Shown piece by piece: positions 1 to 8,449 of a DNA stretch of 21,995 nt (positions are counted from its first letter, which is position 1; each line of letters begins with the position of its first letter). Under the pieces are notes generated by a model. That model worked only from the letters and a program-made list of their open reading frames with translations. It was not told the origin of the DNA and did no database searches. The stretch lies in assembly GCA_964618405.1 (NCBI GenBank), contig CAZUAY010000021.1, positions 1 through 21,995 of the forward strand. The letters are read 5' to 3'. The DNA is from JBBQIY01 sp964618405. Its GTDB lineage: Bacteria > Verrucomicrobiota > Kiritimatiellia > RFP12 > UBA3636. The translations under genes and the position numbers were made by a program.

Positions 1-2
1 TA

Positions 3-1811
3 GGGCTGCTGTGGTTCGGTGGCCCTCCCAACGACGACATCCTGCCGCGCCACGGACACGGCCCTTCCCCACAGGTAATCGGAGGGCGACTCTTCATCGA
101 GGGGCCGCACGCCCTACGGGCTGTCGATGTCTATACTGGACGCCTGCTCTGGCAGCGGGCCCTACCCAATCTGGGTCAGTACTACGACAACACGCAACAC
201 CAGCCCGGCGCCAATGAGATCGGTGGCAACTACGTATCGCTAGCAGATGGTATCTACGTCGTGCATGAACGTCGCTGTCTCAAGCTCGATCCTGCAACAG
301 GCGAGACACTCGCCGAGTTCACTCTGCCACACAAAGATGGCGACGAGCCGCCTTACTGGGGCTACATTGGTGTGTACGAAGAGTTGCTGATTGCCGGTGT
401 CGCGCCGCTGGCCGTCAAAGCGGGTAAAGTGGACGAAGACCCACCTGAGGTAACCTACAATGCGCAATATGCTGCGTCGTCGATGCGGCTCGTTGTGATG
501 AATCGCCACGACGGACGTGTGCTCTGGGAGCGCCAAGCCGAACAGAATTTCAGGCACAACGCCATCGTCGTCGGAGCCGATAAAGTGTTCTGCATCGATG
601 GCCTATCGCAGGCTCGGCTCGACCTGCTCAAGCGTCGCGGCGAAGCACCCTCCTCCCCCGCCACTTTACTAGCACTCGACGCTCGCACCGGGCAGACAAT
701 ATGGCGTTCGAACACCGAAGTTTTCGGAACTTGGCTCGGTTATTCTCGTCAATTTGACATGCTGCTTGAAGCGGGAAGTCCCGCTCACGACCGCGCCAAG
801 GACGAATCCAGCGGCCAAATGGCAGCCTACGCTGGCACCGATGGTCGCCTCCTATGGCGCGAAGGGGTCAGCTATGCCGGCACACCGATGCTGCATGACG
901 CAACGATCTATACGGCAGGGGCTGCCTACGATCTCCTTTCCGGCAAACCGAAACAGCGGGCTCATCCGCTGACAGGGCGCCCGATGGACTGGAGCTTTAC
1001 GCGCAACCATGGCTGTAACACCCCAATCGGTGGTCGGCACATGCTGTTATTCCGTTCCGCCGCGGCTGGCTTTTACGACCTCACGACCGACGGCGGCACC
1101 GGCAATTGGGGTGGATTCAGATCGGGCTGCACCGCCAACCTCCTCCCCGCGGACGGCGTCCTGTCAGCCCCAGACTACACACGCACCTGCACGTGTAGCT
1201 ACCAGAACCAGTGCTCGCTGGCTCTCACGCCAATGAACGATGTCGAACTCTGGACCTTCCAGTCTTTCGAGAAAGTGAATGGCCCTGTGATCCGGGTTGG
1301 CATCAATTTTGGCGCACCGGGCGATTGGCCGGCGCCGGACGGCATGCTCTGGCTTGATTACCCTGTGGTGGGCGGCAAAGGGCCCGATCTGGACATAACC
1401 GTCACGGGCCAGGCCGCTTACTATCGTGGCCATGCTTTGGAGATGGAGGGCGAAGCTCGCCAAGTGACGGCCTCAGGACTGGAAGGTGCCGTGAAGATCC
1501 AAATTCCACTCAACGGTGAAGCCATGCACGCCTTCACCGTCAGCCTCTACTTTGCGGAGCCAAGCGCCGGCCGCCCTGGCGAACGCTGCTTCGATGTCCT
1601 GCTCCAAGGAAAACCGGTTATCGACCAACTGGACATCTTCACCGCGGCAGGCGGTGCCCATCGTGGCCTCGTCAAAACCTTCACAGGCGTGGCGATCGAC
1701 AAGGAGCTGACGGTGGAACTGCGCACGGTTCTCGGTTCGCCCCTTGCGCCACTGCTGTGCGGCATCGCAATCCTGCGCGAAAACACGCCCATGCCAGCCC
1801 TCGATCTGTAG
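3..1811 (+). CDS. PQQ-like beta-propeller protein with C-terminal malectin-like domain, 5' truncated
   Basis: The reading frame is open from the left edge (first full codon at base 3), so the start and any signal peptide lie outside the window; the first internal Met is at 261. The translated part has a series of propeller-blade motifs of the PQQ/BamB type, such as AVDVYTGRLLW, KLDPATGETL, VMNRHDGRVLWE and ALDARTGQTIW, within roughly the first 300 residues. A Cys-rich stretch follows (SGCTANLLPADG, then TCTCSYQNQCSLAL, near bases 1120-1220), a pattern I associate with planctomycete-type PQQ-repeat proteins. The last 150 residues (about 1370-1790) look like a malectin-type carbohydrate-binding beta-sandwich (SLYFAEPSAGRPGERCFDVLL, with a conserved LCGIAI near the end). 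The role is probably extracytoplasmic binding or scaffolding in polysaccharide use; an enzymatic role cannot be excluded. It leads a + strand run with the next three genes. Confidence 0.85.
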   Translation, partial: GLLWFGGPPNDDILPRHGHGPSPQVIGGRLFIEGPHALRAVDVYTGRLLWQRALPNLGQYYDNTQHQPGANEIGGNYVSLADGIYVVHERRCLKLDPATGETLAEFTLPHKDGDEPPYWGYIGVYEELLIAGVAPLAVKAGKVDEDPPEVTYNAQYAASSMRLVVMNRHDGRVLWERQAEQNFRHNAIVVGADKVFCIDGLSQARLDLLKRRGEAPSSPATLLALDARTGQTIWRSNTEVFGTWLGYSRQFDMLLEAGSPAHDRAKDESSGQMAAYAGTDGRLLWREGVSYAGTPMLHDATIYTAGAAYDLLSGKPKQRAHPLTGRPMDWSFTRNHGCNTPIGGRHMLLFRSAAAGFYDLTTDGGTGNWGGFRSGCTANLLPADGVLSAPDYTRTCTCSYQNQCSLALTPMNDVELWTFQSFEKVNGPVIRVGINFGAPGDWPAPDGMLWLDYPVVGGKGPDLDITVTGQAAYYRGHALEMEGEARQVTASGLEGAVKIQIPLNGEAMHAFTVSLYFAEPSAGRPGERCFDVLLQGKPVIDQLDIFTAAGGAHRGLVKTFTGVAIDKELTVELRTVLGSPLAPLLCGIAILRENTPMPALDL

Positions 1812-1887
1812 ATGGGAAGCGAGCGCCCGATTCGCTAGAACCGAAAGAAATGCATTCATTCGTTAGGAGTAAAAATAGGAGAAACAC

Positions 1888-3102
1888 ATGACCGAAAAAG
1901 AAAATGAGCAAATGCTGGAATTCCTTCAACTAGCCGCTGGCTGGTATAGCAACAATCAAAACACCGATGCGCATCCTTGGGGCGGAATGAGAGGTAGTGC
2001 CGATCTCGGGCGCTACCTTTACGAATATTCCCCCATGATGGGTACTGCTAGAGGCAATGGAGTCTGGGGTCAAGGCGTGGCGATTATGGGTCTGTTACCG
2101 TTAGCGAAGCGTCATTGGAAATTTGAGCATCTCCGCGAATCAGCACTGGCCGCTTCACGCTATTTGATGAGTCTTCAAATCCTCGATCAACGTGACGAAC
2201 GCATCTTCGGTGCTTTACGCGAGCGCGATCCTCAAGCGGACTGGATCTACCCTCGGGATGGTGCCACCGGCGGGATGGCCCTCTGTGCGCTGTACCGTGA
2301 AACGGGAGATGAAGAGTACTTGTATCGCGCACGGATTTTCGGAGACTGGTTCATCCGCAACGCCCTCAGCCCCGAAGGATGGCCCTGCATGACCTACCGG
2401 TTCTCTGCACGGGAAGCGGAGCACAAACCTCACGAGATTTGGCAGGCTGGCGCTGGCCTTTTCTTCTATTACCTGTACCAACTGACGGGCGACACGCGCT
2501 ACCGTGACGAAGGCCTCAAGCCCATCATGGAAGGCTATAAGCAACTCTGTGCGGACCCGACCAAACTAGAAGCTCCCGGACAAGACGATTTTGCCGCCAT
2601 CACGGCCCTCGGTGCATGCAGACTCTACCGCGACGACAAGCTACTAGCCTGCGTTCGCCGCCGCATGCGTGCGACCTTACGGCACCAGGACGCCGACGGC
2701 AGTAGCCCTGGACTCGATGGCGATGGCGTGAATGCTCTGACTCGGCTGAATTGGATCCGTTTCGTAGAAGAACGCAAGCTGAAGGAAGACGTGACCCCCT
2801 ACCGCCGTGCAATCGACAAAGCGGTCGCGTTCGTCCCCTCCCTACAGGAGCGTGACCCCCGGGACCTACGCGCTTACGGCGGTCTATACGGTCAGACAAG
2901 CTACGGCGTTAGTCGTGCGTCTATCCACCACCGCGCCACTGGCTACTGCCTGATCTTCCTTCTCAATGTCGAGGGTGGCGTCGAGGTTCCCGGCTTCAAT
3001 ATTTTCGGATGGGAAAAGCCCGCCTCGGAAATAGATGCTCCTCCGCCGACTAAACCTCTCCCTCCAGTCACACGCCGGAAAACCAGCGTAAAGGGTAAAT
3101 AA
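1888..3102 (+). CDS. Six-hairpin (alpha/alpha toroid) glycosidase-like protein
   Basis: A 404-residue protein with no evident signal peptide. The start ATG follows AGGAG six bases upstream. Repeated helical-hairpin signatures (LYRETGDEEYLYRARIFGDW near residues 130-150, LYQLTGDTRYRDEGLKPI near 195-215, RLYRDDKLLACVRRRM near 245-260) are typical of (alpha/alpha)6-toroid proteins such as the AGE epimerase, GH88/GH105 and GH127 superfamilies. An aromatic and Gly-rich N-terminal segment (HPWGGMRGS, then NGVWGQGVAIMGLL) may line the cavity. I cannot place it in one glycoside hydrolase family or point to a catalytic pair, so the substrate is unknown. It lies 76 bp after the PQQ/malectin gene and 28 bp before the M14 gene, suggesting joint use in carbohydrate or glycopeptide breakdown. 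Confidence 0.8.
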   Translation: MTEKENEQMLEFLQLAAGWYSNNQNTDAHPWGGMRGSADLGRYLYEYSPMMGTARGNGVWGQGVAIMGLLPLAKRHWKFEHLRESALAASRYLMSLQILDQRDERIFGALRERDPQADWIYPRDGATGGMALCALYRETGDEEYLYRARIFGDWFIRNALSPEGWPCMTYRFSAREAEHKPHEIWQAGAGLFFYYLYQLTGDTRYRDEGLKPIMEGYKQLCADPTKLEAPGQDDFAAITALGACRLYRDDKLLACVRRRMRATLRHQDADGSSPGLDGDGVNALTRLNWIRFVEERKLKEDVTPYRRAIDKAVAFVPSLQERDPRDLRAYGGLYGQTSYGVSRASIHHRATGYCLIFLLNVEGGVEVPGFNIFGWEKPASEIDAPPPTKPLPPVTRRKTSVKGK

Positions 3103-3130
3103 AGCGAAACCTTTTCTAGGAGTCCACTTG

Positions 3131-4951
3131 ATGTCGAATCAAACACCTGCATCCATACGATCGGTATTTCAACCGGTCGACACTCTGGCCGATCTGCTTT
3201 TGGCGGATCGACGCGTACGCAATGGGGAGCGGCTTACGCTAGATCGACCGCCGGTTTATCGTGAGTGCTGCCTACGGTTGACGCTGCGAGGGCGCGTAGA
3301 AGATCTGATGGTCGAGGGTGGCCAGACGCTGGCAGACGCAGTGGACACCTCCGGCAACGGCTGGCGACTCGGTTTGACGCCCCACGGCTATCTCGTCTTC
3401 GAGATGCTCCATCCCGATCCTGCGGCATGTAGCCGGATCGAATCGTACGTACCGGTGCATGTCGTCACGTGCGGCGAAGGCGCTTTCGATGTGGGCTTCT
3501 GTCTGTGTAACGAGGGCTGGGATCCAACAGCATTAATCAACCCGCCTCAGACGATCGCCGCCAGAGCGAGCGGAGAGGGTTCCTCGTATGTTCGCTTGTT
3601 TGCTGTGTCAGGTCCTGGGCAACGTCTCAGTGAAATTGGTGGCGAAAACCAGATGGCTGCGCCGACCTTAAACCCCACACCCACCACGCTGATCGTTGGC
3701 GGCGATGCCGCTGGGAAAACTAGCACTGTGGCCGTAGAGCACGCTGTGGTGTACAACACCAGTCGCTTGGAACTGATCGATGGTATGGAGCGCCGCTCCG
3801 CACGGGAGGCAATGCCCCACGTGCCGGGGGGGAGCGCCTTCGAGCCTCGGTGGATCGATACTGAAACGCTCGAAATCTTTACACGCCCCGATTTTATAGC
3901 GACAGAATCCTATTGGGTCTATCTCGAGCTTGCGCATCTGCCATCGACTTGTCGGCGTTTACAGCTTTGGACCCGATGGAAAGGGGGTACCAACATGACG
4001 CCGACCTTCTTCTGGAGCGCAGACGGCGTCGCTTGGACGCGTGTCACGCCTGCACACGTCGCCATGCGTATGGGACACGGCTTCAATTTTCAGGTGACAT
4101 TTGATGTGGACGGCCCGTTGCGACAAGGCGGATTTCTAGCCAGTTGCCCTCCGTTCACTGAGGCGGACCGCGAAGCCTTGCTGGAGTGGGCACGCGATCA
4201 AGCTGGCGTTGTGGTCACGACCATCGGGGCATCGGTGGAAGGAAGACCCCTGCACGCCATCCGCATCGGCGGCGGGGCAGACGGTCGGGCGGAGCACGGG
4301 GTGGCGATTGTCTGCGGACAGCACTCACCGCTGGAAATCATGGGTGGCCGCGTACTTCGACCGCTGATCGAAGCGCTGCTGGCGCGCCCGAAATTACTCG
4401 AAACATGCGTCTTTCACTTCGTACCCACCGTGAATGTGGACACTCAGCACCACGGTGGCAATGGGTTGAATATCAACAGGCAAAACCTCAACCGTCGCTG
4501 GTTGCAGGCATTGGAACCTGAAACGCAAGCGTGTGTGTCGTATTTTGACGGTCTGCGGGCGCAGGGCCACGTCCTCGATTTGGCGATCGATATTCACGCC
4601 GGCGGCACATTTCGCAACCACTTGCTCTTCTCCATGGGATCCAGCCCAAGCGTGCCCATCTCCGCGCAAGCTGAGGCGAAGCAGGCGGGCTGGATCGATC
4701 GATTCGAGCGCGAAGCCGGCCTGCGTCGATCCGAAGGAAGAGCCATGACCCAGCAGTCGACACGGGCCACCGATTATTTCTTCCAGAAGCACGGCGCAAC
4801 GGCCTTCTGCCTCGAACTCAGCACGTGCAGTTACTTCGATCCTACCTCGGGCTGCACACGTCCGTTCGGAACGGAGGCTTTCCCTACACTTGCTCAAGGA
4901 TTAGCGCGCGCTTGCTCAGATGCATTCGGAACTACTAAAGGAACACGATGA
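3131..4951 (+). CDS. M14-family zinc carboxypeptidase-like protein with N-terminal extension
   Basis: A 606-residue protein. I chose ATG at 3131, eight bases after AGGAG (3118-3122), over the in-frame TTG at 3128. The first ~330 residues are an accessory beta-rich region with no recognised family. The C-terminal ~270 residues carry M14 features: a candidate zinc motif at His398 and Glu402 (GQHSPLE), an Asn-Arg substrate-binding motif (NINRQNLNRRW), the third zinc ligand in DIHAGG (His489), and the catalytic base in FCLELS (Glu562). The first motif reads H-x3-E, whereas classic M14 is H-x2-E, so the zinc geometry or subfamily may be unusual. No signal peptide is visible. The stop codon overlaps the next start as ATGA (4 bp), implying translational coupling to the alpha/beta hydrolase. 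Likely role: removing C-terminal or amide-linked residues from a peptide or glycopeptide substrate (inference). Confidence 0.8.
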   Translation: MSNQTPASIRSVFQPVDTLADLLLADRRVRNGERLTLDRPPVYRECCLRLTLRGRVEDLMVEGGQTLADAVDTSGNGWRLGLTPHGYLVFEMLHPDPAACSRIESYVPVHVVTCGEGAFDVGFCLCNEGWDPTALINPPQTIAARASGEGSSYVRLFAVSGPGQRLSEIGGENQMAAPTLNPTPTTLIVGGDAAGKTSTVAVEHAVVYNTSRLELIDGMERRSAREAMPHVPGGSAFEPRWIDTETLEIFTRPDFIATESYWVYLELAHLPSTCRRLQLWTRWKGGTNMTPTFFWSADGVAWTRVTPAHVAMRMGHGFNFQVTFDVDGPLRQGGFLASCPPFTEADREALLEWARDQAGVVVTTIGASVEGRPLHAIRIGGGADGRAEHGVAIVCGQHSPLEIMGGRVLRPLIEALLARPKLLETCVFHFVPTVNVDTQHHGGNGLNINRQNLNRRWLQALEPETQACVSYFDGLRAQGHVLDLAIDIHAGGTFRNHLLFSMGSSPSVPISAQAEAKQAGWIDRFEREAGLRRSEGRAMTQQSTRATDYFFQKHGATAFCLELSTCSYFDPTSGCTRPFGTEAFPTLAQGLARACSDAFGTTKGTR

Positions 4952-5820
4952 ACCTAAATTGGAAAAAAAAATGGTTGGAGGCTATCGGACAGCCCACAAA
5001 TTATGCTTTCGAGCATACGCTAAAACTGAAAGAAAAATTCAGCACGGAAGATTTTGACGGAGAAATTTATTCTCAAGCGAATGCTCCTGGACGCTCCCAG
5101 ACCCTGCTTCTGATGTTACCCAAAGGAGTCACGTTCCCGTGTCCGAGCGTGGTGGTGCCTTTTTATTATCCAGACTATGAGGCTGGCTATGACTTGCAAA
5201 GCAAAGCGAAAATAGACGAGACTCAGGCACGGGCTCTGAAATTGGTGCGTAGGGGTTATATCGTGGCTACGGCAGAGGCCTATCACCTGACCTACAGGGA
5301 TAGTGAGTTGGCCCGAAAAGACTTCTCCCGCTGGTCACTGGCCGCAGAAGCACTGCTGCACGACCACCCGCACTGGACTGGTATTGGCAAACTCGTCGCT
5401 GACACGCAGTTGATAATTGATGTCCTTGAAGCCGATCCGCGCTGTAAACCTGATAAAATCGGCATCTGTGGGCATTCACTAGGCGGAAAGATGGCCTTTT
5501 ATACCGGTTGTCTCGACACGCGTATTCAAGCCATTCTGGCCAGTGATTTTGGTATCGGCTGGGAACAAACAAATTGGCGCGACGCATGGTATTGGGGGCC
5601 TAAGGTCGACGAATTAATCGCTGCGGGTATGGACCACAGCCAATTGCTGAACATCGGCGATAAACCTTTTATGCTTTTGGCTGGACAGTTTGATAATGAA
5701 TCAAGCCGGAAGTATTTAAACAGCAAATCAATCCTGCTCAATCACGCCAGCGGCCATCAACCCCCACCTGAAGCGCTGGAGGCTGGCATGGACTTTTTGG
5801 ATCAACACTTAAAAAGTTGA
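4948..5820 (+). CDS. Alpha/beta hydrolase (dienelactone hydrolase / acetyl-xylan-esterase-like)
   Basis: A 290-residue protein without signal peptide. A complete serine-hydrolase triad can be read: nucleophile Ser177 in GHSLGG, Asp249 in AGQFDNES and His270 in ASGHQPPP, in the order and spacing of alpha/beta hydrolases. The oxyanion-side segment VVVPFYYPDYEAGYD and the aromatic EAYHLTYRD resemble the carbohydrate-esterase branch that includes acetyl xylan esterases and glucuronoyl esterases. The start overlaps the preceding M14 stop by 4 bp (ATGA), so the two are probably co-translated. Its sequence is visibly A-rich at the 5' end compared with the GC-rich M14 gene. Best guess is a cytoplasmic or periplasmic esterase that de-esterifies a sugar substrate; the exact substrate is not readable from the sequence. 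Confidence 0.85.
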   Translation: MNLNWKKKWLEAIGQPTNYAFEHTLKLKEKFSTEDFDGEIYSQANAPGRSQTLLLMLPKGVTFPCPSVVVPFYYPDYEAGYDLQSKAKIDETQARALKLVRRGYIVATAEAYHLTYRDSELARKDFSRWSLAAEALLHDHPHWTGIGKLVADTQLIIDVLEADPRCKPDKIGICGHSLGGKMAFYTGCLDTRIQAILASDFGIGWEQTNWRDAWYWGPKVDELIAAGMDHSQLLNIGDKPFMLLAGQFDNESSRKYLNSKSILLNHASGHQPPPEALEAGMDFLDQHLKS

Positions 5821-5830
5821 AGCGAGGCGA

Positions 5831-5893
5831 GTAGACGCGGCGTGCTCGCCGCGTTTCTGTAGCGTTAACGAACGCTGCAGGACGCGCGTCTAC
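5831..5893. repeat. Compound hairpin element, possible REP-like repeat or terminator
   Basis: Directly after the alpha/beta hydrolase stop there are three nested or adjacent inverted repeats. ACGCGGCG (5835-5842) pairs perfectly with CGCCGCGT (5847-5854) around a TGCT loop. AGCGTT (5861-5866) pairs with AACGCT (5871-5876). The outer arms GTAGACGCG (5831-5839) and CGCGTCTAC (5885-5893) are also perfect complements, so two alternative folds compete. There is no long T-run, which argues against a simple intrinsic terminator, although it lies between two convergent genes and could serve both strands. TTTCTGTA follows the first hairpin, as it does the hairpin at 21121. Confidence 0.6.
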
Positions 5894-5956
5894 ACAAGCA
5901 CCATTTCGCTTTCCGGCGAGATCAAAAAGTCCGAGGTCTTGTCCTGAAGTTTGACT

Positions 5957-6616
5957 TCACTCGAAGCTCAAGGTCCCAAAAGATTGGGGGCGATGAAAAT
6001 CTGGCTTTGGTGCTTCGACCGGTGCCCACGTTAACCAATGCGGATGTGAGGTATTGTCTGCACATTTATAGAAATTCGCCCGCCATTCCACGTTTGGCTT
6101 CGGCTCAAGGACTTCGCAGTAGTTTTTTAGCAAGGCGATGGGGATGGCGTATGCAACCGTCCAGATGACAGGCTCCGTGATTTCAGGATCAACAATGCGT
6201 GGCATCGAATGCGAGCAATAAATCCGCTTGCACTCATCCTGAGAAATTAAAATCCTGTCTTTTCGTGGCACCTTCTGAAAATGAAAAAGTAGGGTTCCTC
6301 CACAATTGATTTCGAGATTGAAATAGCCTTTAGCGATGTCAGTCCCAGGCGAGAAAAAGAATTCAACACAACTATCGGTGCAAACGTTCCCTTGATGCTC
6401 GGGGGTGACTGCACGAACGTAGCGATCCTCCACGCGAAACATCACGTACACGGCCGTCGCATCATAGCCGATCTTCACCTCTGTCTTTGGGAAATGCTCT
6501 GGTTTCGTTCCCATGTAGTTTTGGAGAAGTTGAGAGGGGATGCCGTGCCATGGGCTAGCAATCCAATTAGCTTCACCCGTCGGCGGGGTTTTTAGTTTTG
6601 TTACTTTACAGAACAT
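5957..6616 (-). CDS. CBM9-like carbohydrate-binding protein
   Basis: A 219-residue protein that is essentially one beta-sandwich of the CBM9 type (DOMON-like fold found in xylanases and as free-standing proteins). Signatures are the strand pair YVMFRVEDRYVRAV, the core VCTDSCVEFFFSPG with YFNLEINCGGTLL (near residues 78-110), and the C-terminal WRANFYKCADNTSHPHWLTW followed by FHRPQSFGTLSFE. There is no signal peptide or membrane segment, so it is either cytoplasmic or exported by an unseen route. The start has AAGGA about five bases upstream on the minus strand. It begins 22 bp after the stop of the exported PHP metallohydrolase and is very probably co-transcribed with it. Function beyond sugar binding is inference. 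Confidence 0.8.
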   Translation of the reverse strand: MFCKVTKLKTPPTGEANWIASPWHGIPSQLLQNYMGTKPEHFPKTEVKIGYDATAVYVMFRVEDRYVRAVTPEHQGNVCTDSCVEFFFSPGTDIAKGYFNLEINCGGTLLFHFQKVPRKDRILISQDECKRIYCSHSMPRIVDPEITEPVIWTVAYAIPIALLKNYCEVLEPKPNVEWRANFYKCADNTSHPHWLTWAPVEAPKPDFHRPQSFGTLSFE

Positions 6617-6638
6617 TTTTATCCTTTTCTTGATCGGT

Positions 6639-7997
6639 TTAATTATCGTCGGCAGCGTAAGGCTGTGTCCAAGCCATTTTTACCTTCGGGTGGAAATGAC
6701 ACGTGACCATGCTCGGATGATCCGACTCCACGCAGGCGCGAACATACAGATCGTCCGCCTCCAGTTGATACGCTGCCTCGGTTCCTGCCACCGTCTTGAC
6801 CGTCCGTCCAATGTCATCCGAATAGAGCGGAACCGTGCGAGCTGGCCTGCTTCCTTCGGCTGGGACTTCGACTTCGTTTACGCTCGGGTCAAACCCCCGC
6901 TTTGTGGTGATGAAGCGTATACGGTAATTGACACCTTGTTCTGCCCGAACCGCCACACGCAAGGTGTTGTCCTCCCGCGTGAAATCTACCCTCTCAAGTA
7001 GCACTCCGTTTGAAGCATAAAAATCTCCCCTATGCATGGCTGCAATTAAACCCTCCGGCGTCAACGATGCGGCGTGTACCATAATCCAGGCTTCGCCGAC
7101 GCCGCCGATGCCATTGATCCGTTCCGCGTCATAAAAATGTGCGTCATCTGAACCCGTTCCATAAAGAATTGGATGTCCTTGAGCAAGACGGAAGGCATTA
7201 ACAACATCCCAGAACTTTTCGACCGTGTAGGTGGACGCTTGCGGGTAAGGTGCATAGTCGGAGCCGCCGCTACAGACCTCAAGAAAGCGTATTTCGGGGC
7301 AATCAATCAGGTTCTGTGGGACCACATCGTAATAGACCCACAAAGGATGGTTAAGCGTGAGAACATAGGGACTATGCAGCTCGTTTGCAGCCTGCTCTGC
7401 CTCTCGTGCATTCAACGCAATTAACTCGCTTATTGTCATGGGTTCTTGTACTTTTTTAATCAAACCAGCATCCTTGATACAAGGAAGTATTAAGGGGAGG
7501 TTGATGTAGTTCAGGTGAGTGTGCAGTCCTTTAAGCGTTTGCGTTACCTCGACACCCGGTAGCAGGATAAACTTTCCTGATTCCTCAAACTTCGCCTTAA
7601 CCTCCCAATAGGTCTTCAGGCGAACAGATAGCTTCTCTCCATTGGTTTTACTCTCCACCCACTCGCCACCAAAAGTCTGAAGATAAGCATCAAAAATTAT
7701 TTGCGAGATCTTCGGAGGCCAACCGCCTTCGTTTTCGACGACCTCGCACCATACATTCCTATCTTCCCCGAATCGATTATGGTCACTGATACTGAGGAAG
7801 TCATAGCCACGCTGCTTATAAACGTCAACCGCTTGTTCAGGAAATCCTCGGCCATCCGACCAATAGCTATGAGCATGCAACTGGCCTCGGAACCAATTCT
7901 TGGTACCAGCACCCTGCACGGGTAACCCCGCGAGTGCAAGCAACGGCATCACCAAAGAGCCCAGAATCGGCCTAACAGATAACTTCGTTTTATTCAT
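6639..7997 (-). CDS. Exported PHP-domain metallohydrolase (CehA/McbA-like)
   Basis: A 452-residue protein with a cleavable-looking signal peptide (KTKLSVRP, then a hydrophobic run, cleavage near Ala30 in PVQGAG). PHP-domain metal ligands are visible: GQLHAHS (His41, His43) with Asp48, then YDFLSISDHN (Asp72, His73), LLPGVEV in the middle, HTHLNY, and GTGSDDAHFYD in the C-terminal half. This arrangement matches trinuclear-metal PHP phosphoesterases of the CehA/McbA group. The C-terminal ~110 residues after the PHP core are a beta-rich extension (EDNTLRVAVRAEQGVNYRIRF). Export suggests it acts on an extracytoplasmic ester or phosphoester. It is first in a two-gene run with the CBM9-like gene. 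The ribosome-binding site is poor (GAAAGC), so the start is supported mainly by the signal peptide. Confidence 0.85.
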   Translation of the reverse strand: MNKTKLSVRPILGSLVMPLLALAGLPVQGAGTKNWFRGQLHAHSYWSDGRGFPEQAVDVYKQRGYDFLSISDHNRFGEDRNVWCEVVENEGGWPPKISQIIFDAYLQTFGGEWVESKTNGEKLSVRLKTYWEVKAKFEESGKFILLPGVEVTQTLKGLHTHLNYINLPLILPCIKDAGLIKKVQEPMTISELIALNAREAEQAANELHSPYVLTLNHPLWVYYDVVPQNLIDCPEIRFLEVCSGGSDYAPYPQASTYTVEKFWDVVNAFRLAQGHPILYGTGSDDAHFYDAERINGIGGVGEAWIMVHAASLTPEGLIAAMHRGDFYASNGVLLERVDFTREDNTLRVAVRAEQGVNYRIRFITTKRGFDPSVNEVEVPAEGSRPARTVPLYSDDIGRTVKTVAGTEAAYQLEADDLYVRACVESDHPSMVTCHFHPKVKMAWTQPYAADDN

Positions 7998-8025
7998 CGT
8001 TTGCTTTCATGCTTTTACTTAACAA

Positions 8026-8055
8026 ATTATGGCGTTCAGTCGCTGCACTTCCTAA
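8026..8055 (-). promoter_or_regulatory. Possible sigma70-type promoter for the PHP/CBM9 genes
   Basis: On the minus strand CATAAT (8026-8031) matches five of six -10 bases. The -35 is poor (TTAGGA, 8050-8055, 18-bp spacer). The start of transcription would lie about 20 bases before the PHP start codon at 7997. Weak on the -35 side. Confidence 0.3.
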
Positions 8056-8246
8056 ACACTCTGGCGTGCTAACATCGTGGAGGGACTCGATTGACCGAGT
8101 GACCGCATTGACCCCGAGCGAGCCCTTAACTGCTTTCATCAAACTATTATTGTCAATAGAGGCTCTCCTGTCAATAGTATCCCTGTAGTCAAATGTAATC
8201 GGTTAGCGACTGGGAGGGTCAGGGTAGGCTTGGTATTGCGAGGTCT

Positions 8247-8300
8247 TAATCGTAATCGTAATCGTAATCGTAATCCTAATCGTAATCCTAATCCTAATCG
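8247..8300. repeat. Hexanucleotide tandem array, TAATCG/TAATCC x9
   Basis: Nine uninterrupted six-base units: four TAATCG, then TAATCC, TAATCG, TAATCC, TAATCC, TAATCG. Only the sixth base varies. It lies in non-coding DNA upstream of both neighbouring genes, and a frame running through it gives only Arg-Leu and Gly-Leu repeats. A slippage-prone microsatellite; regulatory effect unknown. Confidence 0.9.
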
Positions 8301-8449
8301 CTTGATCCAGTGGGGCGTATGCCGTAATCGGTCGGCCGAGGTTGCTGATTGTTCCTGTTTGTGAGGGTAGAGGCTTTTCGAGTGGGAGAATTTAATCTGG
8401 AACTCAGGAAAGCTCGAGTGGATAGCGGACGAGGAGGACGAGCGAAGCA

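Noticed and set aside
4394..4897. 167-residue minus-strand frame opposite the M14 gene
   Set aside because: Shadow of a GC-rich gene with clear M14 motifs on the other strand.
6540..7001. 153-residue plus-strand frame opposite the CBM9 and PHP genes
   Set aside because: It crosses two well-supported minus-strand genes and their short gap, and has no recognisable domain.
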